A program made the translations under genes and the position numbers. From contig NZ_JADNQW010000005.1 in NCBI RefSeq assembly GCF_015709455.1, forward strand, positions 496,001 to 560,000: DNA of 64,000 nt. Direction: 5' to 3'. Positions 11,869-20,452 of this stretch are shown one piece after another (position 1 is the first letter of the stretch; each line of letters starts with the position of its first letter). The stretch is from Methylosinus sp. H3A (GTDB taxonomy: Bacteria > Pseudomonadota > Alphaproteobacteria > Rhizobiales > Beijerinckiaceae). The notes under the pieces are model-generated. The model was given only the letters and a program-made list of their open reading frames with translations, ran no database searches and was not told where the DNA came from.

Positions 11869-11995
11869 GCCCCCTCCCCCTCCCTCCCCCGCTTTGCGGG
11901 AGAGGGGGCGGATTCGGGGCTTCATCGAGACATCGCGCTGCGCCGATCGCTGGCGCCCCCTCTCCCGCGCCGTGGGGGAGGGATGGGGAGGGGGC
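11869..11995. repeat. Large imperfect inverted repeat between truB and murI
   Basis: Two 42-base arms (11869-11910 and 11954-11995) are reverse complements with about five mismatches, separated by 43 bases. Each arm itself contains a C/T-rich run, a short hairpin and a G/A-rich run. The element could act as a transcription terminator for truB or be a dispersed intergenic palindrome. There is no U-tract of the classic kind. Confidence 0.75.
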
Positions 11996-12033
11996 ATGTC
12001 ACACGCCGAATCTCGCAGACTGCCCACCGCCCC

Positions 12034-12849
12034 ATGACGCCTCCCATCCCCAAAATCCTCGTCTTCGATTCGGGGCTCGGCGGCCTCACCGTCTTCACCG
12101 AGGCGGCGAAGCTGCGCCCGCACGCGGCCCTGCTCTATTGCGCCGACGACGCCGGCTTCCCCTATGGCCCGCTCTCCGAAAAGGCGGTCGTCGCCCGCGT
12201 GATGGAGGTGATGGAGACGCTCGTCGGCGAACTCTCCCCCGATCTCGTCGTCGTCGCCTGCAACACGGCCTCGACCCTCGCTCTGCCGCATCTGCGCGCG
12301 CGCTGGCCACAGCTTCCCTTCGTCGGCACTGTGCCGGCCATCAAGCCCGCCGCCGAGCGTTCGCGCTCGCGTCTCGTCTCGGTGCTGGCGACGCCGGGCA
12401 CTGTGGCGCGCGATTACACGCGCAGCCTCATCGACAGTTTCGCCGGCGATTGCGCGGTGACTTTGGTCGGCTCGACGCGCCTCGCCCCCCTCGCGGAAGA
12501 TTTTATGCGCGGCGCCGCTGTGTCGGAGGCGGAAATCGCCCGCGAGATCGCGCCCTGCTTCGTCACGCGCGACGAGGCGCGCACGGACGTCGTCGCTCTC
12601 GCCTGCACGCATTATCCGCTGCTTCTCGATTTTTTCCGGCGCCTGTCGCCCTGGCCGGTCGAATGGATCGACCCCGCCCCGGCCATCGCCCGCCAGGCGG
12701 ATCGCCTGCTGGCGGAGCGCTTCGGCCCGGATCGCGAGGCCGCGGCCCCGGCGCCCCGCGCGATCTTCACGAGCGGCGCGCGGCCCGAGCCGGCGCTCGC
12801 CGCCGCGTTGGCGCGAATGGGTTTTTCTCTCGACGATTTGTCCGAATGA
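12034..12849 (+). CDS. murI: Glutamate racemase
   Basis: MurI interconverts L- and D-glutamate to supply peptidoglycan synthesis. The 271-residue protein begins ILVFDSGLGGLTVF, the family N-terminus with the first catalytic Asp/Ser region, and has both catalytic cysteines: Cys76 in VVVACNTAST and Cys191 in ALACTHYPLL. ATG 12034 is chosen because the family starts directly before the first strand; an upstream in-frame ATG at 11710 would run through truB and the inverted repeat. A REP-like hairpin follows the stop. Confidence 0.95.
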   Translation: MTPPIPKILVFDSGLGGLTVFTEAAKLRPHAALLYCADDAGFPYGPLSEKAVVARVMEVMETLVGELSPDLVVVACNTASTLALPHLRARWPQLPFVGTVPAIKPAAERSRSRLVSVLATPGTVARDYTRSLIDSFAGDCAVTLVGSTRLAPLAEDFMRGAAVSEAEIAREIAPCFVTRDEARTDVVALACTHYPLLLDFFRRLSPWPVEWIDPAPAIARQADRLLAERFGPDREAAAPAPRAIFTSGARPEPALAAALARMGFSLDDLSE

Positions 12850-12851
12850 TC

Positions 12852-12890
12852 GCGCGTTCCTTCTCCCGCAGAGCGGCAGAAGGAGCGCGC
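12852..12890. repeat. REP-like palindrome downstream of murI
   Basis: An 18-base stem (12852-12869 with 12873-12890, one mismatch and one G-U) with a 3-base AGA loop. The core (CTTCTCCCGC, AGA, then GCGG) recurs at 36146-36162 and in diverged form elsewhere in the window. It may end murI transcripts, though it lacks a U-run. Confidence 0.6.
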
Positions 12891-12926
12891 CCAGCCACCC
12901 GATTGCAGCCCCGCCCCCGTTTTTCC

Positions 12927-12955
12927 TTGATTATGTCGGCCGCACTTGCTGTAAC
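12927..12955 (+). promoter_or_regulatory. Possible promoter of homospermidine synthase
   Basis: TTGATT (12927-12932) and TGTAAC (12950-12955) are 17 bases apart. The gene starts 41 bases later with a good ribosome-binding site. The -10 match is only four of six, so this is tentative. Confidence 0.35.
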
Positions 12956-12996
12956 GCGCCGCACAATAAATTCTCGAACTCCAAGAGGTGAGCGAA

Positions 12997-14430
12997 ATGG
13001 CAGACTGGCCCGTCCATGCGAAGATTACCGGCCCGATCGTTCTGATCGGCTTCGGCTCCATCGGACGTGGCATCTTGCCGCTCATCGAACGCCATTTCGA
13101 CTATGACAAGAGCCGCTTCACCGTCATCGACCCCGTCGATACGCATCGCGAAATGCTGGATATTCGCGGCATTGCGTTCCAGAAGGTCGCGCTCACCAAG
13201 GATAATTACCGCGAGGTGCTGACTCCCCTGCTCACCAAGGGCGAGGGACAGGGCTTCGTCGTCAATCTCTCGGTCGACACCTCTTCTCTCGACATTATGA
13301 AGCTCGCCCGCGAGCTGGGCTGCCTCTATGTCGACACCGTCGTCGAGCCCTGGACCGGCTTCTACTTCGACTCCAAGCTCGGCAATGAGGCGCGCACCAA
13401 TTATGCGCTACGCGAGACCGTGCTCGAGGAGCGTCGCCGCAATCCGGGCGGGCCGACCGCCGTCTCCTGCGTCGGCGCCAATCCGGGCATGGTGTCCTGG
13501 TTCGTGAAGCAGGCGCTGCTGAACATCGCCGCCGACACCGGCCTCTCGATCGAGGAGCCCAAGACCCGCGCCGACTGGGGCGCGCTGGCGCAAAAGCTCG
13601 GCGTCAAGGGCATTCACATCGCGGAGCGCGACACGCAGCGCGCCAAGAGCCCCAAGCCGCGCGACGTCTTCGTCAACACCTGGTCGGTCGAGGGCTTCGT
13701 CTCCGAGGGCCAGCAGCCAGCCGAGCTCGGCTGGGGCACGCATGAGAAATGGCTGCCGGAGATCGCGGGAACGCACTCCTCCGGCTGCGGCGCGGCGATC
13801 TATCTGAAGTCGCCGGGCGCCAACACGCGCGTGCGCTCCTGGACGCCGACACCGGGGCCGCAATATGGCTTCCTCGTCACCCACAACGAGTCGATCTCCA
13901 TCGCCGATTTTTTGACGGTGCGCGACGCTTCGGGCGCTATTCTCTACCGGCCGACCTGTCATTACGCCTATCATCCGGCCGATGACGCGGTGCTCTCGCT
14001 GCATGAATTGTTCGGCCGCGCCGGCAAGATGCAGGCGAGCTGGAAGATTCTGGACGAGAACGAGATCGTCGACGGCATAGACGAGCTCGGCGTGCTGCTC
14101 TACGGCCACGCCAAGAACGCCTATTGGTACGGCTCGCGACTCTCGATCGAGGAGACGCGCGAGATCGCGCCCTATCAGAACGCCACCGGCCTGCAGGTGA
14201 GCTCGGCGGCCCTGGCAGGCATGGTGTGGGCGCTGGAGAATCCGACCGCCGGAATCGTCGAGGCGGATGAGGTGGACTTCCGCCGCTGCCTGGATGTGCA
14301 GCTGCCCTATCTCGGCCCGGTGGAGGGCGTCTACACGGATTGGACGCCGCTCGACGGCCGTCCGGGCCTCTTCCCCGAGGACATCGACCTCGAGGATCCC
14401 TGGCAGTTCAAGAATATACTGGTCCGCTAA
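12997..14430 (+). CDS. hss: Homospermidine synthase
   Basis: The enzyme makes sym-homospermidine from two putrescines using NAD, a polyamine typical of many alphaproteobacteria. The 477-residue protein matches the known bacterial family over its whole length. Visible signatures are the Rossmann motif LIGFGSIGRG near residues 16-25, VNLSVDTSSLDIM, CVGANPGMVSWFVKQAL, NTWSVEGFVSEGQQPAELGWGT (split here only by context), HYAYHPADDAVLSLHE and WFPE-like end GLFPEDIDLEDPWQFKN. ATG 12997 was chosen because AAGAGG sits 8 bases upstream and gives the family's usual length; a GTG at 12988 is in frame but overlaps that ribosome-binding site. The gene is monocistronic and convergent with the next one. Confidence 0.96.
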   Translation: MADWPVHAKITGPIVLIGFGSIGRGILPLIERHFDYDKSRFTVIDPVDTHREMLDIRGIAFQKVALTKDNYREVLTPLLTKGEGQGFVVNLSVDTSSLDIMKLARELGCLYVDTVVEPWTGFYFDSKLGNEARTNYALRETVLEERRRNPGGPTAVSCVGANPGMVSWFVKQALLNIAADTGLSIEEPKTRADWGALAQKLGVKGIHIAERDTQRAKSPKPRDVFVNTWSVEGFVSEGQQPAELGWGTHEKWLPEIAGTHSSGCGAAIYLKSPGANTRVRSWTPTPGPQYGFLVTHNESISIADFLTVRDASGAILYRPTCHYAYHPADDAVLSLHELFGRAGKMQASWKILDENEIVDGIDELGVLLYGHAKNAYWYGSRLSIEETREIAPYQNATGLQVSSAALAGMVWALENPTAGIVEADEVDFRRCLDVQLPYLGPVEGVYTDWTPLDGRPGLFPEDIDLEDPWQFKNILVR

Positions 14431-14438
14431 CCAGCGCC

Positions 14439-14471
14439 GCTCCCTTCTTCCGCTCCGCGGGAGGAGGGAGC
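14439..14471. terminator. Palindrome between convergent genes (probable bidirectional terminator)
   Basis: Bases 14439-14453 pair with 14457-14471 (15 positions, two G-U on one strand) around a 3-base loop, between the homospermidine synthase stop and the end of the minus-strand glycosyltransferase. No long U-tract follows on either side. Confidence 0.5.
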
Positions 14472-14499
14472 GCTCCGCCTCGTCCTCGCCGGGCCGCCT

Positions 14500-15858
14500 T
14501 CAGGCCGCCAGAATGGCCGCCGGCGGCAGTCCCACGGCATGGCGGCGCCACATGGTGAGATACAGCCCCTCGAGATCGCGCGTGTAGCCATCCACGTCGA
14601 ACAGCGCCGCCCCGGCGCGATTGCCGGCGAGCTTGGCCCTCGTCGCCGCCAGCCGTCGCGGATCGGCGGCGAGGCTGCTCGCGAGATCGAAATAGCCGCC
14701 GAGATCGTCGGTGATGAGCTCGGGCATTCCGACCGCGCGCAGCAGGCTGCCCGCGACACGCGACGGAAAGGTCGAGCCGCTGCAGGTCACGATCGGCGCC
14801 CCCGCCCATAGCGCGTCGCTCGCCGTCGTATGGGCGTTGTAGGGCGCCGTATCGAGCACGAGATCGGCGAGCTGAAGCCGCGCGAGATGCTCGCCCTGCG
14901 CCATATCCGGCGCAAAGACGAGACGGTTGCCGTTCACGCCCCGCTTCCACGCCTCATTGCGCAAATTGCCCTCCGCCATAGGCGCGGCGAGCAGCCACAA
15001 TACGCTGCCGGGCGCGGCGTCCAGCAGCCGGCACCAGACATCGAACATCTCCGGCGTGAATTTATAGGCCTGGTTGAAGCAGCAGAAGACGACGCCCTGC
15101 TCCGGCAGCCCCACGGACGCGCGCCCGGGATTGGGCCCGATCGGCCCAGCGCGGCCGCGCGGCTGATAGCTGTGCGGCATATAGGCGAAGGATTCCGAAT
15201 AATCGGCGGCGGATGCGGATGGCGTCACATAATCGTCGGTGATGATGTAATCGCAGAGCTCCGCGCCGAGCGTGCCCGGATAGCCGAGATAATTCACCTG
15301 CACCGGCGCCGGGCGCAGCATGAGAATGCCGGTGCGCGCATTGGCGGTGAAGCCCTTGAGGTCGATCAATATGTCCACCTCGTCGCGATGGATCGCGCGC
15401 GCGGCGTCGCCGTCCGAGAGCGCCCTTATATCGACGAAGGAGTCGAAGGCGCCGACGAGCCGGTGGCGCATCGCCTTCCCGTCATCGGCTCCATAGGAAT
15501 AGGCATTCACGCAGAAGCGCTCGCGATCATGCGCCTCGAGCGTCTCGATCAGCAGCAGCGCTGTCGCATGGTCGTGGAAATCATTGGAGAGATAGCCGAG
15601 CTTGATCTTTCGTCCGTCCGCGGCGCGGAAACGAAAGTCCAGCGTATGCCGCTGCGCCGCCGCCGCGGTGCGCCGATCGCGCGTCCATAGCTCGGAGCAA
15701 CGCCGCTGATCCGTCGCGCCGACGCCGGGCTGCGACAGGAGCAGAAAGGGCGACAATGCGCCGGAGCCGTCCGCCGTGAGAAGATCGTCGAGCGCTTTCG
15801 CATCCTCTGCGAAATCGTCCCATTCGCACATGCTGCGGCTGCGTCCGGGCGATCGCAT
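14500..15858 (-). CDS. SPINDLY-type O-GlcNAc-transferase-like glycosyltransferase (GT41) lacking TPR repeats
   Basis: A 452-residue protein equal to the C-terminal catalytic half of bacterial SPINDLY/OGT proteins. Visible motifs are LGYLSNDFHDHATALL (N-lobe start), DILIDLKGFTANARTGIL, APVQVNYLGYPGTLG, DYIITDDYVTP, and in the C-lobe VFCCFNQAYKFTPEMFDVWCRLL, LVLDTAPYNAHTTASDALWAG and PIVTCSGSTFPSRVAGSLLRA, which form the UDP-sugar site. The protein begins at the linker (CEWDDFAEDAKALDDLL) that normally follows the TPR array. The frame is closed by a TGA about 60 bases upstream, and GGGAGA precedes the ATG, so the short start looks real. Acceptor and sugar are unknown; without TPRs, acceptor choice must differ or need a partner. 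Confidence 0.85.
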   Translation of the reverse strand: MRSPGRSRSMCEWDDFAEDAKALDDLLTADGSGALSPFLLLSQPGVGATDQRRCSELWTRDRRTAAAAQRHTLDFRFRAADGRKIKLGYLSNDFHDHATALLLIETLEAHDRERFCVNAYSYGADDGKAMRHRLVGAFDSFVDIRALSDGDAARAIHRDEVDILIDLKGFTANARTGILMLRPAPVQVNYLGYPGTLGAELCDYIITDDYVTPSASAADYSESFAYMPHSYQPRGRAGPIGPNPGRASVGLPEQGVVFCCFNQAYKFTPEMFDVWCRLLDAAPGSVLWLLAAPMAEGNLRNEAWKRGVNGNRLVFAPDMAQGEHLARLQLADLVLDTAPYNAHTTASDALWAGAPIVTCSGSTFPSRVAGSLLRAVGMPELITDDLGGYFDLASSLAADPRRLAATRAKLAGNRAGAALFDVDGYTRDLEGLYLTMWRRHAVGLPPAAILAA

Positions 15859-16039
15859 CGCCGTCTCCCAGGTCGAAGTGCCTTCGCCTGGGCATGAGGG
15901 CGCATGTCGCCTTCCGGATCAGACACTCGAAGGGAAGCAATCGATGCGCCATCTCTTCCCACTCTCAGGGGAAAAGCGCGGCCGCATGGCGGCCCTCGGC
16001 TGCTATTTCACGAAAGACCGTTCCCGCGTCTCGGCAAAG

Positions 16040-16414
16040 CTACTGGCATACCGCTTCCAGCCGGTGTCCGTCGAGATCGATAACGAAAGCGGCGTAGTAG
16101 CTCGGCCCATAGTGCGGCCGCAGGCCGGGCGCTCCGTCGTCCTGCGCGCCGTGCGCGAGCGCCTCGGCATGGAAAGCGCGAACGGCCTCAGGAGTTGGGG
16201 CGACGAAAGCCAGATGAAAGCCCGCGTCGACGCCTATGTCGGACGCCGAGCGTTGCTTCAGAGCAAAAGGCTCACGCCCGTCCGGCGTCCCATAGCCGAC
16301 CGACTTGGGTCCGGTGTAGAGCCGCACAAAGCCGAGCGCGGCAAGGATGGCGTCATAAAACACCACCGCCTGCCCGAGATCGGACACGCCGATGGACAGA
16401 TGGCAGATCATCAT
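16040..16414 (-). CDS. VOC-family (glyoxalase/bleomycin-resistance-like) protein
   Basis: A 124-residue single VOC domain: ICHLSIGVSDLGQAVVFYDAILAALGF opens the first beta-alpha-beta-beta unit with a metal-ligand His, and the end YYAAFVIDLDGHRLEAVCQ contains the usual D-x-D-G-x-x-x-E pattern with the second ligand set. Family members are metal-dependent lyases, dioxygenases or drug-binding proteins; the substrate is not evident. It lies 17 bases after the end of cysA, on the same strand, so it could be the last gene of the sulfate-uptake transcript. Confidence 0.85.
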   Translation of the reverse strand: MMICHLSIGVSDLGQAVVFYDAILAALGFVRLYTGPKSVGYGTPDGREPFALKQRSASDIGVDAGFHLAFVAPTPEAVRAFHAEALAHGAQDDGAPGLRPHYGPSYYAAFVIDLDGHRLEAVCQ

Positions 16415-16431
16415 CCAGCCGCTGGGCCCCC

Positions 16432-17592
16432 TCAGATCCCAGCGCCGTCGCCGAGCGTCTCCTCGGCCGCCGTCGAGAAAATCCGCACATTGTTCAGCGA
16501 CAGCGGCACGCTGCTGCCGAGCTTCGCGCCCTCGCGGTCATCCGTGTCGACCTCGACCGTCTGGTCGTAGCCGGGAATGGAGATCGAGGCGCGCAGGCCG
16601 GCCGCCGTGCGGCGCACCGCCTCGACGCGCCCCTCGAGCGCGCCGATCGAGCCCCCGTGCAGAGCGATATCGGCGGGACGGAAATAGACGCGCGCCGGTC
16701 CGTTGCGCAGATTTTCCGAGGAGACGTGCAGCTCCTTGCCCTGAAAGATCACCTTGCCGTCGGCGACCTGCACCGGCAGCGCCAGCGCCTCGCCGACAAA
16801 GGAGAGCACGAAGGGCGAAGCCGGCCGGTCATAGAGCTCGTCCGGCGTGCCGATCTGCTCGATACGGCCCTTGTCCAGCACGACGACGCGATCGGCGAGC
16901 TCCATCGCCTCATCCTGGTCGTGGGTCACGAAGACGGTGGTCAGCCCGGTCTGGCGATGCACGTCGCGCAGCCAGCGGCGCAAATCCTTGCGCACGCGCG
17001 CGTCGAGCGCGCCGAAAGGCTCGTCCAGCAACAGCACGCGCGGCTCGATGGCGAGCGCGCGTGCGAGCGCCACGCGCTGCCGCTGACCGCCGGAGAGCTG
17101 CGCCGGATAGCGCGCGCCGAGCCCGTCGAGCTGCACGAATTCGAGCAGCTTTCTCGCGCGCTCGACAATCTCCGCGCGGGAGGGACGCGAACGGCGCGGA
17201 CGCACCTTCAGCCCATAGGCGATATTGCCGGCGACGGTCAGATGCTTGAACAGCGCATAGTTCTGGAACACGAAGCCGACGCGCCGCTCCTGCACGGAAA
17301 GCGTCGTGGCGTCCTCGCCGTCGAAGAAAATGCGGCCGCGCTCGGGAGAGGAGAGCCCGGCGATGGCGCGCAGCAGCGTGGTCTTGCCCGAGCCCGACGG
17401 TCCGAGCAGAGCAACGAGCTCGCCGCGCGCAATCGTCAGATTGACGTCGCGCAACGCAGGATAATCGCCGAAATCTTTCTCGACGCCCTCGATGCGAATC
17501 TCGACGCCCTGCAGATGCGGCGCATCCTCAGTGACGGCGTCGACCGGCGATTTGACCGGCGAAGCGCCATTCGAGAAACGTCTTGAATCCAA
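16432..17592 (-). CDS. cysA: Sulfate/thiosulfate ABC transporter ATP-binding subunit CysA
   Basis: CysA powers sulfate import with the CysT/CysW channel. The Walker A motif is GPSGSGKTT, the Q-loop FQNYALF, the ABC signature [15 protein letters not shown], Walker [13 protein letters not shown] and the switch His in [10 protein letters not shown]. The C-terminal 100 residues form the regulatory TOBE-like domain ([13 protein letters not shown]). The start is uncertain: conserved CysA sequence begins near [17 protein letters not shown], no ATG lies close by, and the frame extends to an ATG at 17658 deep inside cysW. TTG 17592 is used here and still overlaps cysW by 65 bases. Confidence 0.9.
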   Translation of the reverse strand: MDSRRFSNGASPVKSPVDAVTEDAPHLQGVEIRIEGVEKDFGDYPALRDVNLTIARGELVALLGPSGSGKTTLLRAIAGLSSPERGRIFFDGEDATTLSVQERRVGFVFQNYALFKHLTVAGNIAYGLKVRPRRSRPSRAEIVERARKLLEFVQLDGLGARYPAQLSGGQRQRVALARALAIEPRVLLLDEPFGALDARVRKDLRRWLRDVHRQTGLTTVFVTHDQDEAMELADRVVVLDKGRIEQIGTPDELYDRPASPFVLSFVGEALALPVQVADGKVIFQGKELHVSSENLRNGPARVYFRPADIALHGGSIGALEGRVEAVRRTAAGLRASISIPGYDQTVEVDTDDREGAKLGSSVPLSLNNVRIFSTAAEETLGDGAGI

Positions 17593-18406
17593 GAGTGACG
17601 AGAGCCAGCCCAGCCAGGAGGGAGGCGAGGGCGAACGCCGAGACGATGTTATACTCATTGTAGAGGATCTCCACCTGGAGAGGTATCGTATTGGTCAGGC
17701 CGCGAATATGGCCCGAGACGACCGACACCGCGCCGAACTCGCCCATGGCGCGGGCGTTGGCGAGGAGCACGCCATAGAGCAGGCCCCATTTGATGTTGGG
17801 CAATGTCACCGTGAGAAAAGTGCGGAAGCCGCTCGCCCCGAGCGTCAGCGCCGCCTCCTCCTCCACCGTTCCCTGCTCCTGCATGAGCGGGATCAGCTCG
17901 CGCGCGACAAAGGGGAAGGTGACGAAGATCGTCGCGAGAACAATGCCCGGAATGGCGAAGACCACCTGAATTCCATGCGCGGACAAAAAGGGCCCGAGAA
18001 GTCCCTGCGATCCGAAGACGAGCACATAGACGAGACCGGAAACGACCGGCGAAACGGAGAAAGGCAGATCGATGAGCGTGATCAGCACGCTCTTGCCGGG
18101 AAAGGAGAATTTTGCGATCGCCCAGGCCGCGCAGAGGCCGAAGAGGGCGTTGAGCGGCACGACGAACGCCGCGACGATCAGAGTGAGGCGGATCGCGGCG
18201 CGCGCATCCGGCTCGTCGAAGGTCGTGAAAAAGGCGCCCGCGCCCTTGGCTAAGGCCTCGGTGAAGACGACGGCGAGCGGCATCAGCAGGAACAGGCCGA
18301 GAAAGGCCACTGAGACGCCGATCAACAAATAGCGCGTGAACGGAGTCTCCTCTGTCACGCTGCGCGGCGCAGAGATCGGAACGGCGGAAGCGAGCGCCTC
18401 AGACAT
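17528..18406 (-). CDS. cysW: Sulfate ABC transporter permease CysW
   Basis: One of the two membrane subunits of the sulfate importer. The 292-residue protein has six predicted membrane segments (first about residues 27-48, [21 protein letters not shown]) and the permease EAA-type loop [30 protein letters not shown], which couples to CysA. The motif [16 protein letters not shown] is typical of CysW. Its start overlaps the cysT stop by 8 bases and its end overlaps cysA, a tightly packed operon. Confidence 0.93.
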   Translation of the reverse strand: MSEALASAVPISAPRSVTEETPFTRYLLIGVSVAFLGLFLLMPLAVVFTEALAKGAGAFFTTFDEPDARAAIRLTLIVAAFVVPLNALFGLCAAWAIAKFSFPGKSVLITLIDLPFSVSPVVSGLVYVLVFGSQGLLGPFLSAHGIQVVFAIPGIVLATIFVTFPFVARELIPLMQEQGTVEEEAALTLGASGFRTFLTVTLPNIKWGLLYGVLLANARAMGEFGAVSVVSGHIRGLTNTIPLQVEILYNEYNIVSAFALASLLAGLALVTLGFKTFLEWRFAGQIAGRRRH

Positions 18407-19265
18407 GGCCGAATCTCCTCTGGCTCCACGCTTGGATCAGATTGATCGCGAGGAGCACGGAAAAGGAGATCGCGAGCATGATCGTCGCAATGCCCGTGGC
18501 GCCGGCGTAATCGAACTGCTCCAGCTTGACGATGATCAGCAAGGGCGCGATTTCCGAGATATAGGCGAGATTGCCGGCGATGAAGATCACCGATCCATAT
18601 TCGCCGACGCTGCGCGCGAAAGCCAGCGCGAAGCCGGTGAGCAGCGCCGGCAGGATCGGCGGCAGCAGCACGCGCCAAATCGTCTGCGCGCGGCTCGCGC
18701 CGAGCGTCGCCGACGCCTCCTCGAGCTCGGCGTCGATCTCCGCGAGCAGCGGCTGCACCGTGCGCACGACGAAAGGCAAGCCCACGAACACCAGCGCGAC
18801 CAGAATGCCCCAGCGCGTGAAGGCGATCTTTATGTCGTAATCGGCGAGCGGCTCGCCGAGCCAGCCATTGGGCGCATAGAGCGCCGCGAGCGCAATGCCG
18901 GCGACCGCCGTGGGCAGAGCGAAAGGCAGATCGACGATGGCGTCGAGAAAGCGCCGGCCCGGAAATTCATAGCGGGTCAGCACCCAGGCGGCGACGAGGC
19001 CGAAGACGACGTCGATCGCCGCGGCGGCGAAGGAGATGAAGAAGCTCGTGCGCAAGGCGGCGGCCACGCGCGGCTCGACGGCGATTCCATAGAGCCCTGC
19101 GAGTCCGAGCTCCGAGGCGCGGATGATGAGCAGCGACAGCGGGAACAGGACGATGAGGCTCAGATAGAAAATGGTGAAGCCGAAAGTCGCTCCGAATCCC
19201 GGAATGACGCTCGGAGCCTTGAAGCTCCGAGCCTTCTTCTTCACGACGGGCGCTGCGGCGCTCAT
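18399..19265 (-). CDS. cysT: Sulfate ABC transporter permease CysT (CysU)
   Basis: The second membrane subunit of the sulfate importer, 288 residues with about six membrane segments ([18 protein letters not shown] being the first, near residues 31-48). Family marks are [27 protein letters not shown] (spread over one segment), [20 protein letters not shown] and the EAA loop [23 protein letters not shown]. It lies 15 bases after the binding-protein gene and overlaps cysW. Confidence 0.93.
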   Translation of the reverse strand: MSAAAPVVKKKARSFKAPSVIPGFGATFGFTIFYLSLIVLFPLSLLIIRASELGLAGLYGIAVEPRVAAALRTSFFISFAAAAIDVVFGLVAAWVLTRYEFPGRRFLDAIVDLPFALPTAVAGIALAALYAPNGWLGEPLADYDIKIAFTRWGILVALVFVGLPFVVRTVQPLLAEIDAELEEASATLGASRAQTIWRVLLPPILPALLTGFALAFARSVGEYGSVIFIAGNLAYISEIAPLLIIVKLEQFDYAGATGIATIMLAISFSVLLAINLIQAWSQRRFGHV

Positions 19266-19280
19266 ATGCGGTCTCGCGCT

Positions 19281-20309
19281 CTATTGCTTCTGGATTTCGT
19301 CGAACACGCCGCCGTCGGCGAAATGCGTCTTCTGCGCTTTCGTCCAGCCGCCGAAGACCTGATCGACGGTGAACAGATCGAGCTTCGGCAAGCGCTTCAG
19401 ATCTTCCTTCGCCGCGAACTCCGGATGCGCGGGGCGATAATAATTCTTGGCGATGATCGCCTGCGCGGCCGGCGTGTAGAGGAAGTTCAGATAGGCCTCC
19501 GCCGCCTTGCGCGTGCCTTTGGCGTCGACATTGCCGTCGACGACGGCTACCGGCGGCTCGGCGAGGACGGAGGTCGAGGGAACGATGATCTCGAATTTGT
19601 CCTTGCCGAACTCCTCGGAGGCGAGGAAAGCCTCGTTCTCCCAGGCGATCAGCACGTCGCCGAGCCCGCGCTGGGCGAAGGTGATCGTGGAACCGCGCGC
19701 GCCGGTGTCCAGCACAGGCGCATTCTTGTAGATCGCCTTGACGAAATCCTTCGTCTTCGCCTCGTCGCCGTTGAATTTCTTGAGCGCATAGCCCCAGGCG
19801 CCGAGATAGTTCCAGCGCGCGCCGCCCGACGTCTTCGGATTGGGCGTGATGACGGCGACGCCGGGCTTGGCGAGATCGTCCCAATTCTTGATCTTCTTCG
19901 GATTGCCCTTGCGAACGAGGAAGACGATCGTCGACGTGTAGGGCGAGGCGTTGTTCGGCAGCTTCTTCTGCCAATCGGGCGCGATCTTGCCGGTTTTGTT
20001 CACGATCGCGTCGATATCCGCGGCGAGGGCCAGCGTCACGACATCGGCGGAAAGCCCGTCGATCACCGCGCGCGCCTGGGCGCCGGAGCCGGCGTGGGAC
20101 GCCTGGAGCTCGATCGTCTCGCCGGTCTTCGCCTTCCAATCGGCGATGAATGCGGGATTGATCGCCTTATAGAGCTCGCGCGTGGGGTCATAGGAGACAT
20201 TGAGCAGCGCCGTCGCGGCCTGCGCCGTGGCGTCGACGAGGATCGACAGGCTCGCCGCAATGGCGATGGCCGCCCCGAGGCTGCGCCGCGAGATTGAAAC
20301 GCTCCGCAT
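19281..20309 (-). CDS. sbp: Periplasmic sulfate-binding protein
   Basis: The 342-residue protein begins with a signal peptide (ending near AAQAA, residue 31) and matches the sulfate/thiosulfate-binding family: [20 protein letters not shown] at the mature N-terminus, [45 protein letters not shown] and the [25 protein letters not shown] segment, split by loops that hold the oxyanion. It delivers sulfate to CysTWA. Order sbp-cysT-cysW-cysA is usual. AAGGAGA precedes the ATG, and a dyad sits 18 bases further upstream. Confidence 0.94.
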   Translation of the reverse strand: MRSVSISRRSLGAAIAIAASLSILVDATAQAATALLNVSYDPTRELYKAINPAFIADWKAKTGETIELQASHAGSGAQARAVIDGLSADVVTLALAADIDAIVNKTGKIAPDWQKKLPNNASPYTSTIVFLVRKGNPKKIKNWDDLAKPGVAVITPNPKTSGGARWNYLGAWGYALKKFNGDEAKTKDFVKAIYKNAPVLDTGARGSTITFAQRGLGDVLIAWENEAFLASEEFGKDKFEIIVPSTSVLAEPPVAVVDGNVDAKGTRKAAEAYLNFLYTPAAQAIIAKNYYRPAHPEFAAKEDLKRLPKLDLFTVDQVFGGWTKAQKTHFADGGVFDEIQKQ

Positions 20310-20326
20310 ACTGGTCTCCTTCTATG

Positions 20327-20353
20327 GTCTATAAATTCAGTCATTTTATGGAC
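20327..20353. promoter_or_regulatory. Dyad operator candidate upstream of the sulfate-uptake operon
   Basis: GTCTATAAA (20327-20335) and TTTATGGAC (20345-20353) form a 9-bp half-site pair with one mismatch around a 9-base spacer, in an AT-rich patch immediately upstream of the sbp start codon. The position fits a repressor or activator site that controls sulfate uptake. The regulator is not in the window. Confidence 0.5.
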
Positions 20354-20452
20354 TAATCTATTTCCACGGAGCTGTAAACGGGGACGCCCGCTCGGAGAGC
20401 GGTGTTTTCAGGCTTTTTTTGACAGGAGATGCGGGGCGCCCGATCGACGCCG

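Noticed and set aside
16432..17658. cysA starting at the ATG at 17658
   Set aside because: This start would overlap cysW by 131 bases and adds 22 residues that are only the cysW sequence read in another frame; the later start is more likely although still uncertain.
18336..20297. A 653-residue plus-strand open frame over cysT and sbp
   Set aside because: Mirror of two clear transporter genes; no recognisable domain.
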